Assembly (NCBI GenBank): GCA_030867875.1
Contig: JAOWCC010000260.1
Coordinates: 48,873-112,872 of the forward strand
Origin: Actinernus sp. WN-2022
Lineage: Eukaryota > Cnidaria > Anthozoa > Actiniaria > Actinernidae
Direction of reading: 5' to 3'
Length of the DNA stretch: 64,000 nt
Part shown: positions 10,625 through 22,252 of the stretch, in pieces
Layout: the number at the start of each line of letters is the position of its first letter
Position numbering within the stretch: position 1 is the stretch's first letter
Translations under genes and position numbers: made by a program
The notes under the pieces: model-generated
What the model was told of the DNA's origin: nothing
Database searches by the model: none
What the model saw: only the letters and a program-made list of their open reading frames with translations

Positions 10625-12575
10625 ATGTCTAAGATGAGTTATGTCCACACCCCTCACAAGAGTCCAATGGACCATCGACTACTACACCAGTTCCTAGACT
10701 CCCTGGCCGAGCAGCAACCAGACACAGAGGCAATTATCATGTATGACATGGAGAAGACACGATCTGCCATGACATACGGTGAATACAGGGACAGGTATGA
10801 TTGTTTTGTATTTATATGTTATACTGAAACCCAACCTTGATTCCATTTCAGCCATCCTTGTGGAGTCGTTACTTTGAGAAGTTGATTAAAACGTTTAAAA
10901 TTGTGAACACGAGTTAGTTTGAGTAAATACTAGATTTAGTCTGGCTCATTACACACAGCGGTAGTGCTTCAAAAGACATGCGTATTCCTTCATCAACAGG
11001 TCCATGTACTTGGCAACTTCTCTCCTTGAGCTTGGATTATCACGTGGTCAACGCGTGGTGCTGATAGGTCGAAACAGTATTCGGTTTGTGGTGTTCCTCA
11101 TGGCTCTACATCGTATTGGTGCCAATGTCATCTTGGTAGGTCCAGGAAGTCTCACCCTAGATAAAGTGAACCTGCTGAAGAGGCTCAAATGCACAACAAT
11201 AGCGTGTGATCCAGAAATGAACGAATCGCAGACACAACAACTGATGAGAGGAATCGAGGAGCTTATGGACCACAACCAAGTCGAAAAGGAAGACATTCAG
11301 ACATTAGTATCATTGGGGGAGCTAGAGTCGGGTTTGCGTGTCTTCAAGAAGGGGAAACTTCACGCTTACGACAACCTCCTCAAGCGCGGTGAATCTCCAG
11401 ACTTTGAGAAACTGCTGAAAGCTCAAGCTGAAGTCCAGTTTGATGATCCCATCATGGCCATGCTCACTTCTGGCAGTACAGGGGAATCAAAACTTGTGCA
11501 ACACACAATTCATGGCTGTGTGAATTTGTTTGATATTTCACAGATGGCGTCGAAGGGAATTCCGCAGATGAAATCGTACTTTGATCGTCCGATGGTCTGG
11601 GGTGGAGGATTCTTTAGTATTCTAACCACGATCTTTGCCAATACTACCTTAGTCTGTGTACCAGTGGAAATGGCTCTGTCCGACCAAACAAACGAGGCTG
11701 TTTTTGAAATCTTGCAAAGAGAAAGGTGCATAAGTTGTTCTATAACTGTTCCTTTGATGCGCAAGCTAGTCAAAGAATCGCTTCACCTCAAGTACGATCT
11801 CAGTCACATCAAGCTCTTCACGCTTGGAGGACAACGCTTTTCTCGATCGCTGGTAATTGATGTTTTAGGTGCCCTTCCATTGGCTAAAGCAAATCTCGTT
11901 TACGCCTCATCAGAAGGCATGGTATTGGCGAGAATCATTTTCAGTAAAGAGGGAGGAAACCAACAAGAATATGGCAAGATGTTAGTCCATTCGGGAGCCG
12001 AGGTAAAACTTGTTGATAGCGACAACAAACTCGTCCCTCGAGAGACTGTTGGAGAAATCTGTATCCGAAGCCCTTGTGTGTTTTTGGAGTACCTTGGTAA
12101 TGCTGAGGCCACTAAGGAAGCCAAGTCCTCAACTGGCTGGTTGTACACTGGAGATCTAGGAATCATGGATGACATGGGAAGGATTGAAGTTGTAGGACGG
12201 AAGACAGAATTCATCAAACGCGCTACGGTGAAGATTTCCCCCGCCGAAATAGAGAAAGTGATATTACAACACCCAAGCGTTGCTGATGTTGTTGTCATCG
12301 GTATTCCTGACCAGCAGCTACATGAGGAGATTTGCGCATGCGTTGTTCTCGATCATGACACAACAGCTGCAGCACCTAGCCTTGAAACGAGGCTGGCAGA
12401 GCTGGAGGACTGGTGCGAGCTGCAATGGCCTTCTGGCCCGGATGGGTTGAGTTTAAAGCCTAAGTATTTTGTGTTGATGGAGAAGTACCCTGTGATGAAT
12501 ACTGGAAAGATTGATGGTCGAGCTATTAAACAAGCAGCTATGGAGAAACTTGGAGTGAAAACTGAAGAAGACTGA
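10625..12575 (+). CDS. Acyl-CoA synthetase (ACSF2-like AMP-forming ligase), two coding exons
   Basis: This gene activates a carboxylic acid, probably a medium- or long-chain fatty acid, to acyl-AMP and then acyl-CoA. Exon 1 (10,625-10,794) ends at a GTATGA donor. Exon 2 starts at 11,000 after catcaacag, and the codon split across the junction gives one frame of about 581 residues, the family's usual length. The P-loop-like TSGSTGESK lies near residue 213, then ASSEG, GWLYTGDLG near 440, GRKTEFIKRATVKISPAEIE, and the catalytic lysine motif NTGKIDGR near 558. The TSGSTG and ASSEG forms differ from the common TSGTTG and YGxTE, so the substrate may differ from well-studied ACSF2. No stop or frameshift is seen. 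The ATG was chosen because an acceptor at 10,586 lies just upstream and the frame is continuous. The exact ACS subfamily is uncertain. Confidence 0.9.
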
Positions 12576-12780
12576 AGAAAAATGAAACTGAGATGGAACT
12601 GAAAACTACGCGAGAATTAAAGAACATCTACGTGATGGTGTTCTTGGAAACAACTAAAATCTTGGGGGACTTACTGCACATATGGTTGATTTATTTCGAT
12701 GGTGCCTGCGAGTATGGATATTCTGGATATGTTGTGTACATTATTTCATTGGCGGTAATGCTAAAACATCTGACAACATC
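12576..12780 (+). other. 3' UTR side of the acyl-CoA synthetase gene
   Basis: About 200 bases separate the stop codon from the left end of the next element. No AATAAA signal was found before 12,780, so the transcript may end inside the element or use a variant signal. A 71-codon frame here has no recognisable content. Confidence 0.4.
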
Positions 12781-12859
12781 TATCAGGCGCCAAACGTTTC
12801 AAAATTAATTTGTGCATACATGTACCCATCCAATGCCTAAAGTACGCTTATAAGACATA

Positions 12860-13012
12860 CATAAACAATTAACCAGTAAACAAATCCGTGCAAGTAACTA
12901 AGATCGTTGCAAGTACACAAAATCATAAGTACAAATATCCGTGCAAGTACGTAAATTCAGTGCAAGTGCAAAATTCCGTGCAAGTACGCAAAACATTGCA
13001 AGTACCAACAAG
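12860..13012 (+). repeat. CGTGCAAGTA / CGTTGCAAGTA minisatellite, left array
   Basis: Units of about 17-20 bp with the core (cc)gtgcaagta or cgttgcaagta and an A-rich spacer. Same orientation as the array at 14,221-14,635 and inverted relative to 16,466-16,825. Confidence 0.85.
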
Positions 13013-14105
13013 AGCCCATCTGGGCTTTCACTCGGGCCACATGAGATTGAAGAAATCCTCTTAGTAATATTAACGAAAGGGAAGAATTATTAGCTGAATT
13101 TAGCAATCTTTAGGAGTGGCCGGTAGCGCGGTGACTTTCATTCTCTGCTCCCCTAGTATATATGTAATTAAATATTTTTGTTTTTCTCGTATGTTCACCT
13201 TTTAATTTAAACACTACTTATTCATGTAACACACGTTTACAATTTAGTCTACTGTTCTGTTATATTGCAGGTTCCGAGTACTAATAGATGATTGTCTCAA
13301 ATGCTTGTTTATATTTGTACCATATTATAAGTTGTATCCTGTCCATCCTGTGATGGAGCTAGCTATGTCAATTTGTGTGCCTCTATGTAACTTTATCTGC
13401 TGTTCTTGCCATTACGAGTCCATCTTGGTAGTTGTTGGATTAAAGAATATTAACTGAAATGCCTGTTGGTTATCTCTAATTATTAAAGAACTATAAAGGG
13501 AATTGTTGAAAGCCTTTAATTTCTCGAACCAACTGAACCTCGGCCGTGAGAGGTTTCTTGTTTGTTTACCTTGAGAGTTGAATATTGCTTGGCTCTTGGC
13601 GAACGACAGACTGTTGCTCTCACAGTTCAGGAGTTCAGATGTCTTCAGACTTCGATAGAGGATAGTAACCCATAACTGCTCAACCACAGTATATATATTT
13701 GCTAGTAATTCGCTATATTTCGCTATAAATCAGCTATTCAGTATACCTCAGTACAGTCAGTGTATAACGCGGTACACAGAGAGATCGTACGAGATCGGTA
13801 AACCAGCCAAAAACGCCGTCAAAACTATTTTAGTGTTGGCCTACCGATCACGGTGTTTGCGCTGGTTAATGTATTATGACTGAGAGTAAAATGAAATGTG
13901 GCATAAAACCTACGAAACGTACCTCAAACAAGAGCGGCAGTTGAAATATCCTGAGCGTGTTGGAAAGCTTTCGCACGAGTGAAGTTAAATAAAACATTAA
14001 ACTGCTTACATTTGAGAGATGGGACTCCAAATTTGAGAGAAATTTCCTCGCGGGGCCACCATCTTGATTTTACTGTATTAAATTATGTAAATAAATTAAC
14101 CTGGG
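13013..14105. other. Element interior, no coding recognised
   Basis: AT-rich anonymous sequence. A 91-codon frame on the minus strand (13,412-13,687) matches nothing recognisable and is treated as chance. Confidence 0.4.
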
Positions 14106-14220
14106 TGTTACGTGACCAGCACAGTGTAATCTGATTGGTCGTGAACTTGAAATGTAACGCATGCGCAGAATAACGGCCTGCAGATTTAGACTCGGTGCTG
14201 CCACAGGCAGGCCGAGTAAA
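14106..14220. repeat. Dispersed repeat with terminal hairpin, copy B
   Basis: Same element as at 853-990: gaccagcacagtgtaatctg, aacgcatgcgcagaa, then the hairpin gactcggtgctgcc-aca-ggcaggccgagt. The copies are the same way round. Confidence 0.6.
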
Positions 14221-14635
14221 AATCAGTGCAACTACAAAAAATTCGTGCAAGTAAACAACAACAGAAGTTAATACAATAAATAAGAAGAAATATATATACT
14301 AAGGGGGGTGCCGGCTTCCTGAAATAACCATATAGGGTTAAGGAACCAGTAAGCCAGATTTAATGGAAGAAATATAAACTGAAATCGTTGCAAGTAACAT
14401 AAAAACTGTGCAAGTACAAAAATCAGTGCAAGTGGCAAGTAATTAAGTAAAATCGTTGCAAGTAAACCAAAATCGTTACAAGTACAAAAAATCCGTGCAA
14501 GTAAAAATAAAATAGGTGCAAGTAAACCAAACTCGTTGCAAGTACAAACAGTCCGTGCAAGTAAACAAAAATCCGTGCAATTAAAAGTAAAATCGTTGCA
14601 AGTAAACCAAAATCGTTGCAAGTAAAAAACGTCGG
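14221..14635 (+). repeat. CGTTGCAAGTAAACCAAAAT minisatellite, central array
   Basis: About 20 units of gtgcaagtaaa/cgttgcaagtaaac alternate through this segment, interrupted at 14,280-14,390 by unrelated sequence. Long open frames on the minus strand rich in LARIFCTCNDF-like peptides are products of the repeat and are not genes. Confidence 0.85.
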
Positions 14636-15729
14636 TAATAGTTTTATTCTGAATTTTTGGAGATTAAATCCTTTATAAAATGTTCTTATTTTGGCACATA
14701 GCAGACACCAAATGACCCTAAAATCTATCACTTTGCTATATTTTCAAAAGTTTCCAACATAGAAGATTGAATTTTTGTGGGATGATGAAGACCGACGACC
14801 TAAACAAATCCGATGATTTGATCTACCGTAGACATCTTGATGACGTCACAGTTACGTCATGTATCCATTTATAATAGGTTTCTCGATGTTTTCAATTACC
14901 TTCAACATCAGTAAATTTTATATTTTCGATTTCCCATCATGTCGACAACAAAGAAACCGAAAACCCGAGTTCGATTGGTTAAGAGGGAGAAAAGTTATTA
15001 AATTTTGAATTTTGGCAATTTTTCCGCCAAAATTTGGCAGGAAATATTCAATACAGAACCATTTACAAAATAACTTCTTCATTCATCTTTTAGAGTTTAA
15101 AATATTTGTTTACGACAATCTAGCAATCAAAAGAGTAAATCGGTACCCACAACCGTATGTTTTTAGAATTTTAGATTTTTGAGAGGAAATACTTTAAAAT
15201 TCCCAGTGAAAAAGAGGAAACGTCATCATGACGCCATATATTTTTGAAAACGTCTTTTAAAAATAACTATTCAAGTATTTTTCGGGTTTTAAAGAGGAAC
15301 TGTACTTACTGTACACTGAATAGCCGCAATATGGTCTTTTTTATTTTTATTCAATTTAGAAAGCATGACTGATGTCAGACCCATGACGTCAGAAAATGTG
15401 ACGTCACAGGAAACTTCAGTTCTTAATAACTCAGCAAATATTTATCGTAGAGACTTTAAAATTGCGGCAATCAAAAACACATATTTATGTTGTTGTGATA
15501 ACATGCTTTATTTCAAACGTATAGGTAGCGCAGAATTTGACCTTAAAAGGAGTCGTTCGTTATGACGTCACACCAACGTCAATATACAAACGTGTTTGAT
15601 CCTAAAGACGTTATTTCATTTTAATATTAACATACGAAAATTTTGTTAAATTTGACAGCGAATTAAACAAGATGTGCTGGTTTATATATTTTTGGCTCGC
15701 TTTTAGTGATCAATTTTGAGGTAACTTAT
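14636..15729. other. Element interior, no coding recognised
   Basis: AT-rich sequence with several gacgtca words but no supported gene, RNA or repeat border. Confidence 0.4.
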
Positions 15730-16438
15730 GCCAGGCGTGATTAGAGTTTTCCAAAAAAAGCTATTCGTGCAGTACTGAATACAGAATGGCACTGTCATAC
15801 TAAACCTTTGTTTCAAAAATTAACTTGCCTAACACTAGACGACATACATAAACTTCACACCAGTTTATTTATGTATGACATCTTCCACAAAAATATTAGT
15901 GAAACATTTATTAGTATGTTGACACCTCTAACTGAAATTCACTCGTATGAAACCCGTCAAAAACAGAAACAAACACTTTTTATAAAACCTGTTATAACTG
16001 ACTACAGGAAACGATTCATTAATCATAACGGCCAAAATTTGGGAAATGATTCCTCAACATATCAGATCCAAAAACAGAATTTTTTTTAAGAAAAGTATTT
16101 CTGCTATGTTAATTAACGAATACTCAGACGAACAGTACAATTCACTAATATTTACTTCAACTGAACTGACCCAATTACTATTTAGAGCTACTTAAACTCC
16201 TTTCGTAATCCATCTTACCGGATATACTTCATTTATCTTATTAGTTTATTGTTATTTTCTTTTATTAATGTAATAACTAGTCTTTAATTAATTATTAGCT
16301 TCTTGTCCCTATTCCTGACTCGATAACCCCTTGGTTTATTCAGATCCTACCTACTGAGTAATTATTGTTAAATTCCTTATTCTTTATGTTTTTGTTTTGA
16401 GTGAAATAAACGTATATTGTATTGTATTGTATTGTATA
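15730..16438 (+). pseudogene. LINE 3' fragment with TATTG tail
   Basis: A frame at 15,808-16,089 encodes LTLDDIHKLHTSLFMYDIF and THSYETR-like sequence typical of the C-terminus of CR1/L2-type reverse transcriptases. It runs into frameshifted remnants of the same tail. The fragment ends in a microsatellite (tattg)n at about 16,413-16,438, as expected for the 3' end of such LINEs. The tail abuts the right-hand minisatellite, so the LINE probably inserted inside the older composite element. Confidence 0.7.
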
Positions 16439-16465
16439 GATCGAACAGTTTACGAAAAGGATTTT

Positions 16466-16825
16466 TTGTACTTGCACGGATTTTATGTTACTTGCAACGA
16501 TTTCAGTTTACTTGCACGGATTTTTGTTTACTTGCACGGATTTTACTTTTACTTGCACGGATTTTTTGTACTTGCAACGGTTTTGGTTTACTTGCAACGA
16601 TATTACTTAATTACTTGCACGGATTTTTGTACTTGCAACGATTTTGGTTTACTTGCAACGATATTACTTAATTACTTGCACGGTTTTTGTACTTGCACAA
16701 ATTTTATATTGCTTGCAACGAGTTTGGTTTACTTGCTCCGATTTTACTTTTATTTGCACGGAAATTTACTTATGATTTTGTGTACTTGCAACAATCGTAG
16801 TTACTTGCACGGATTTTTTTACTGG
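16466..16825 (-). repeat. CGTTGCAAGTA minisatellite, right (inverted) array
   Basis: Copies of acttgcacggatttt and acttgcaacgatttt, the reverse complement of the left array. Its outer edge, ttactggttaaattgttgatg, mirrors the sequence inside the left end, so the array belongs to the terminal inverted repeat. Confidence 0.85.
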
Positions 16826-17111
16826 TTAAATTGTTGATGTGTGTCTTATAAGCGTATTTTAGGCATTATTACGGGTACATGTATGCAAAAATTAATTTTG
16901 AAACGTTTAGCGCCTGATAGCTATCTAGGGATCGTCTGGTGCCAAATTACAATAAACCACGAGTAATGATATTAAATTGTTAAATTATGCGTGAAATATG
17001 CGAGTTATTCTACGGATATTTTGTGTGACGATTTGTATATTGATATGCCACATACATCGTTTTAGAGGACTTTCAGTCAACAGATATTAGAAGAAGTCTG
17101 GTAACGATGAA

Positions 17112-18034
17112 GCCCACAGGCAGCCTAAGCTAATGATTTTTACAAGGAATGTATTGGGGATTTTTAGACCAAATCTAAAACTGTACTAAAATGATCAATA
17201 AAGTCATGAAATCTTACCTGTGTGTTGTGAAGATGTTCTTATTCATCACTGATGTTTTTATTTCTGGTTTGAGGCACTTCTGGGCTTTATTTTTCCAGTC
17301 CCCTACATAAATATTGAGAAGGCGGGAAACACAAGACGCCACTAGTCCAGGTGGCGATTCTTCGAGGCCTCGTAATTCTTCGAAAATCCAATCTTTCAGC
17401 ATTTTACCTCCAGAAACCCCTTCTTACATTCCTCTAGCACTCATTTAATCGATGCCTCATTCCTTCACCGTTCAGTGATTGGTCGATTTAGCACAATGTT
17501 CTCCGAATCTCCTCGAAAAAACACGGAGGTGTTGGATTCCTTGGGGCACTCAGTTCGTCAATGCTTCCGAAGAAAAGCCACGTTGAACCACAGACTGTCT
17601 GTGGTTCAATTAGCACAGGCAGCCCATGAAAAAAGGTCAAGCAGACTGCAGAAACCGTTGAATTTGAGTACTTTCAAAGCGAGAAAATAAGCGAGGGAGC
17701 GATTAAATGAGTGCTAGAGGAAGGTAAGGAAGGGGTTCTGGAGGTAAAATGCTGAAAGTTTGGATTTTCGAAGAATTATGAGCCCTCGAAGAGTCGCCAC
17801 CTGGACTAATGGCGTCTTGTGTTTCCCGCCTTCTCAATATTTATATAGGGAAGGAAAAATAAAGCCCATGGGTGCCTCAAACCAGAAATAAACACATCAG
17901 TGTTGAAGAGGAACAACTTCACAACACACAGGTAAGATAGCATGACTTTATTGACCATTTTAGTACAGTTTTAGAATTTTTCTAAAACATTCCCATACAT
18001 TCCTTGTAAAAATCATTAGTTTGGGCTGCCTGTG
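17112..18034. mobile_element. Foldback element, ~340-bp inverted arms with exon-like sequence
   Basis: Arms at about 17,112-17,452 and 17,698-18,034 are inverted copies with a ~245-bp spacer. The outer ends read CCCACAGGCAGCC-taagctaatga and its complement ...GGCTGCCTGTGGG. Each arm contains an open coding-like stretch (minus strand at 17,214-17,402: MLKDWIFEELRGLEESPPG, then VASCVSRLLNIYV) that meets a GTAAGA donor-like site at the outer side, which suggests a captured exon of unknown identity. The copy in the right arm carries a stop and indels. No clear target-site duplication was found. Confidence 0.75.
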
Positions 18035-19736
18035 GGTAGCCAAGTCCATCTTTTGGCGTGGTCACGTGATGCGTGGTATTTAGACAAACTCTTAATTTCA
18101 CAAAGCAGTATTATGCACACAAGGATAACTAGTCAAACACGTTTTATTAGCAAACGCTGACAGTAAGCTACGTCTGTTGTAGCTAAATCTACATCGACAG
18201 TGTGCAAGACCAGTATATATTCATAGAAATATAGCTAGTATACCTAACAGGTAGTGAATGCTGCTCCGATACCTTCAAAACGAAAAAGATGGGAAAATAT
18301 TTTTTTCGCACAGAAATGTAGTTTTAGTAGTAGTGTCTCGTATACCAAAAACTCCGTTCAAAAAAAATTAATATTGACGGAGAAATACCAAAAGGAAGTT
18401 TTTAACCGGAAGTAAAAGGTTCTTTTTGATTGACAGCAGATCAATACTGCTCACTAGCCCGTAACGTCGGTGTGGTGAATAACACATATTAAATTCATTT
18501 CATATACCAATGTTTACGTTTAATAAAAAAGGTTTTTCCACACACGATTCCACAATTCCATCGGTTGTTGGCCTTATATCTTACAAAAAGCAAGCAGGAT
18601 GCCCTTAGCATGAAAAACAAAGAAAAAAGAAAAGCAAAACGAGGCCAAACAATGCATACACTACAATTACAAAGCCAACCCGACAAGCGTTCGTATTTTC
18701 ACTTTCAGAAAGAGTGCCGAGTGGTCCACATCTGAACATAAAGAAGAATTGATAAGAGCCAGCCGAGAGAATATTTGTTTTCAAGAAAGCTTAGATGGAA
18801 ACGTAGTCTGACGGTGACCCTGAATCGGTTGAACCACGATCTCGCTATTGCCGTGCTGTTTCAGACGCCTGCAAATCGCTGTCTCCTCTACAACTGTGCT
18901 GGCATTCAAGGCGTCTCTATAGGTGTTCACCTAGCCTTTTCCCCTCGAGGTCATTTTGTCTTTCCCATTTTTCTAGCCTGGGAAACCAGCAGACTCTTAC
19001 CGCTACCATTTTTCAAGTCACACACAAAAAACATTTTCTCGATGCGGCGCGTAGCTTTGATCGGAAATCAACATTGGCGGGAAATCTCGACAGATAGTTG
19101 AACTGTGATGAGAAATGATTGGCCAAGTGCTTGCTAATTGTTGGAGAGGCGGGGCTTCAGATTCACGCACGACAGACGGCTATATTTTTTTGAAGTGCTA
19201 TTTTCTCGCTTTCGATTTTCAATCAAAATAGAGTTTTAAAAAAGCTCCCACTCAAGAGGAATTTATTCGATTTGTGCGAAATTTTTACAAAATGTCAATT
19301 GATATCTCAGCTGCAAAAGAGTGTCGGGTAATTGGGAAATTCTAAAAAGAGAGCTCTTCACGACGTTTCCCGCATATCTACTCGGATTATTTGTCGCCTT
19401 TTCACGGAAATCATGATAACTTTTGAACTAAATCGAATTTTGAAATTCCCCGACACTCTTTTGTAATACGATTCCTCTGAAATGCGACAAAGCAAACAGA
19501 TTTTTAAAATTTTAAATATTTTCGGAGTCGGAGCTTCTGAAAGCCATCTCACTAGATCGGAGAAACGGGATGGCGGAAAATTCGAGATTTTCAAAGAACT
19601 CAAAACTTTTTATGTATTCTTGTAGCCAATTTTATAAGCTTTAAAATGACACATGAATGATTTATCTACGATGTTTCGTCGAGGCGCTACATAATTTAGA
19701 CTGGAAACGCACCCTGAAGGTATCCGGTAACCTTAA
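18035..19736. other. No supported gene; fragments of dispersed repeat
   Basis: At 18,234-18,270 the word tacctaacaggtagtgaatgctgctcc is an inverted copy of 62,407-62,436, so a fragment of the 62-kb repeat is present. A 108-codon frame at 18,775-19,101 has no recognisable domain. The rest is anonymous. Confidence 0.4.
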
Positions 19737-20192
19737 AGTGCCTATGAAGCTAATTTTTTTATTTTAGATATCAATTCTACATCAAGTGAATAGTAGAATG
19801 GTACAATATATCTTGATTTGAATGCTGTGCCGCTGAGTTAAGGAGGTTTTAATATCCAAAATGGTAATTACGTGACGTCAGGGGAGGCATCAATTATTAT
19901 ACAATTTTTTTTGTTACAATTAAACAAATTTTAAAAATTGTCAGTCTTATACCCATGGTTGAAATAAAATAATATTAGAAATTTGTTTTTATATATCAGT
20001 AGAAACGCCCATTTACAACCACTAAGAAGTGATTGCAGATGCCTTCCCTGACGTCATGTAATTAGCATTTTGGATATTAAAACCTCCTTAACTCAGCGGC
20101 ACAGTATTCAAAACAAGATATATTGTACCATTCTACTATTCACTTGATGTAGAATTGATATCTAAAATAAAAAAATAAGCTTCATAGGCACT
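19737..20192. mobile_element. 456-bp MITE with ~160-bp TIRs and TTAA target duplication
   Basis: The left end AGTGCCTATGAAGCTAATTT and right end ...AGCTTCATAGGCACT are inverted, and the arms match for about 160 bp (for example tgtgccgctgagttaaggagg against cctccttaactcagcggcaca). TTAA flanks both sides (19,733-19,736 and 20,193-20,196), as for Kolobok or piggyBac-type transposons. The unmatched centre is only about 140 bp, so it has no coding capacity. Arm divergence is low, so the insertion is fairly young. Confidence 0.9.
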
Positions 20193-20198
20193 TTAAGC

Positions 20199-20523
20199 AA
20201 GTGTATTAGAAGAGAACCTACAGTAGCACTTTGGCAGGAAAAATAGATTACTGGGTGATAAAAATGCCAAGGTATTAGATGAATATATTTTGTAGTTTTG
20301 GGGCATCCTGTTTGAGCTGTGGTGTGTATCTCAAAAGTTGTCGCGGTTTATTTTAATTTTGTCCCGACATATCAACGATCTCCAGGTAAATTCCCTGAGC
20401 CTACCAATTCCCGACATTTTCTTACGATTTCCAGCACAACAAACTGCTGTTCTCCCCGGTGAAGTTTAAACACCGGAAATAAACTGTAATTGAGAATGTA
20501 ATTGTAAATGCTAATTGTATTTT
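20199..20523. repeat. Dispersed repeat, inverted copy of 62,043-62,396
   Basis: Words such as atttccagcacaacaaactgc, ggtgaagtttaaacaccgg, gaatgtaattgtaaatgcta and ttagatgaatatattttgtag appear in reverse complement at 62,043-62,396. The repeat abuts the right TTAA of the preceding MITE, so the MITE may have inserted into or beside this repeat. Confidence 0.75.
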
Positions 20524-21132
20524 GAACCGGCTGCTTGACTTTATCGAAGGCAATAGAAGAAAATTATTTGCTGCTCACCATCTTGATAACAGGAGAGATC
20601 TTACTCTTTGGAAACTGATAGTTCACACAGAGTTAGAAAGAGTTCGCCTACACGCCTACACTTCAACAAATTCATGATTACACAAGAATCGCATACACAG
20701 AAATGCATTAAACAAAGTTCGACGTAGTTAGCTCAACAATGCAGATTCCACCTCGTGTAGTGTCACATGACTATCAGATCCGTGCAAAGCAGTGTGGTAA
20801 AAAAAGACAATAGAAGTGATGCATTGTGGTAAAAAAAAGAAATGAGAAAATAACGGATCTAGATAACGTCTTCAATAGCCAACTTGCATATTGACGGCGC
20901 GAACTGGGATCGAGTGTGTTTTAGCGCCATAACGAGGCTCATGCGGGGGGATTCGAAGCATTCCCGTCGAACAAAACGAATAGGGGCGACTAGTACTTGA
21001 TTTACTAGTCATAATACAAAATAAAACCCCAAATCAAACTCTGACTTTGTGCTACTAATTCCCAACTATACATAACCAGTATATGCATGAAAATTGAATG
21101 ACCTCCCCGTCCACCACTAATTAATGACAAGA
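20524..21132. other. No supported feature
   Basis: Anonymous sequence. A small direct repeat, agtg-tgtggtaaaaaaaga, occurs at about 20,790 and 20,824. Confidence 0.4.
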
Positions 21133-21400
21133 GCCCATTACCAGGAGCGTCCATATATACATGTTTCCCAGGTAACTGCCTTCTGACTCTGCTGCGATCG
21201 TGCATATGCTTGCCGTAATTATCGAGATTAAGAATGATCTATTGTTCTTTGAGGTGATTTTACTAACGCTGCATTGTCCTGACTATGGTTTGATTTGATT
21301 CCCAACTCCCGTGAGATCTGTTCTAAATATAGCTCAATCCGGTCATACGCTGACTCACGACTCACAGACCTGGTATGGGAGATGGACGCTCCTGGTAATG
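21133..21400. repeat. Inverted repeat (attaccaggagcgtccat)
   Basis: Attaccaggagcgtccat at about 21,138-21,155 is matched by atggacgctcctggtaat at about 21,381-21,398. The arms are short and the interval holds only short, domain-less frames. It could be a decayed MITE. Confidence 0.5.
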
Positions 21401-22243
21401 AGCTCCTGGTAATGACCAGTGCCTAAGCAATAATAATTCAACATGATTAATAATGCTCTAACATTTCGGTGCAAACACACTAATATTTTGGCGATTCCAT
21501 CTTGGTCTATTGATAGATGAGAAGAGTGACGTAATTTTTACTGACAATAAAGATTTGTAGCCGCCTCCTTTAAGGTGGTTTGCCAAATCCAATGCTATAA
21601 ATACTAAATAAGAAGTCACCGGGCTCCTGTGATATTTAAAAGGAGGGAGACTGGGGCGAACTGCTTGCACCCTGCTCTTTTACCACAGGAAGCTCATAAC
21701 AGGTACCTGCGGAGGTAAAGAAGACTAAACAGTATTGTCTATCATTCGTTTTTACTCCCAGTCATATTCCTCATTTTTCCTTCTAATTTATGCCCTGCTA
21801 AATGGGCTTTGAATTTCTGTAACCAACACACCACGGGCCTTATAACCGACAGAATCGGGTAAAAGGAATCAAAGTAGTTCTATGCATGCTAATACCAATC
21901 TACGTCAACACGATTATAGCTTCTCTTTGAAGGGTTTTAAAGTAAAATACATGTTTCGTTTTCAGTGGAAATAGTAATTATAAATGATAAATGACAAAAA
22001 TACTACAGAAACAAATGTAGGACTTTGTTACCTCAAAAGCTCGTTTTTCACATCCAAGAAACCAGTGTATTCACGAATGTTTTTAATTTCAACTGACCGT
22101 GAGATGGATAGATGTTTTCGAGATATGCAATATGTCTCAAGGCTGGTCCATATTTATAGATTTAATGATACTCTGCTTTTCTCGCGTTCACATTGATGAT
22201 AAAAGTTGATAAATATTAAACGCTAGTCGATGGGAGAGATCAG
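21401..22243. other. No supported feature
   Basis: Short frames only; no recognised domain, RNA or repeat border. Confidence 0.4.
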
Positions 22244-22252
22244 GGTAGTCTC

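Larger units (their letters stand above)
12781..16919. mobile_element. Composite element with inverted ends and internal CGTTGCAAGTA minisatellite
   Basis: The left end TATCAGGCGCCAAACGTTTC and continuing sequence through cttataagacatac (12,781-12,870) is matched in reverse complement by the right end, which finishes gaaacgtttagcgcctgata at 16,919. Just inside each end lies the same minisatellite in inverted orientation. The interior holds a third array, a dispersed hairpin repeat (14,106-14,220) and a LINE 3' fragment. No transposase is visible, so it is non-autonomous or has been eroded. Flanking bases (acatc / gctat) give no convincing target-site duplication. Confidence 0.65.

Noticed and set aside
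12860..13012. CRISPR-like regular repeats
   Set aside because: Units are short, imperfect and without unique spacers, in a eukaryotic context; this is a minisatellite.
14268..14731. Repetitive LARIFCTCNDF-type frames on the minus strand, and similar plus-strand ones at 16,397-16,837
   Set aside because: Products of the CGTTGCAAGTA minisatellite in two orientations.
18775..19101. 108-codon plus-strand frame
   Set aside because: No recognisable domain, no splice-site or start context, and it lies in repeat-rich sequence; chance cannot be excluded.
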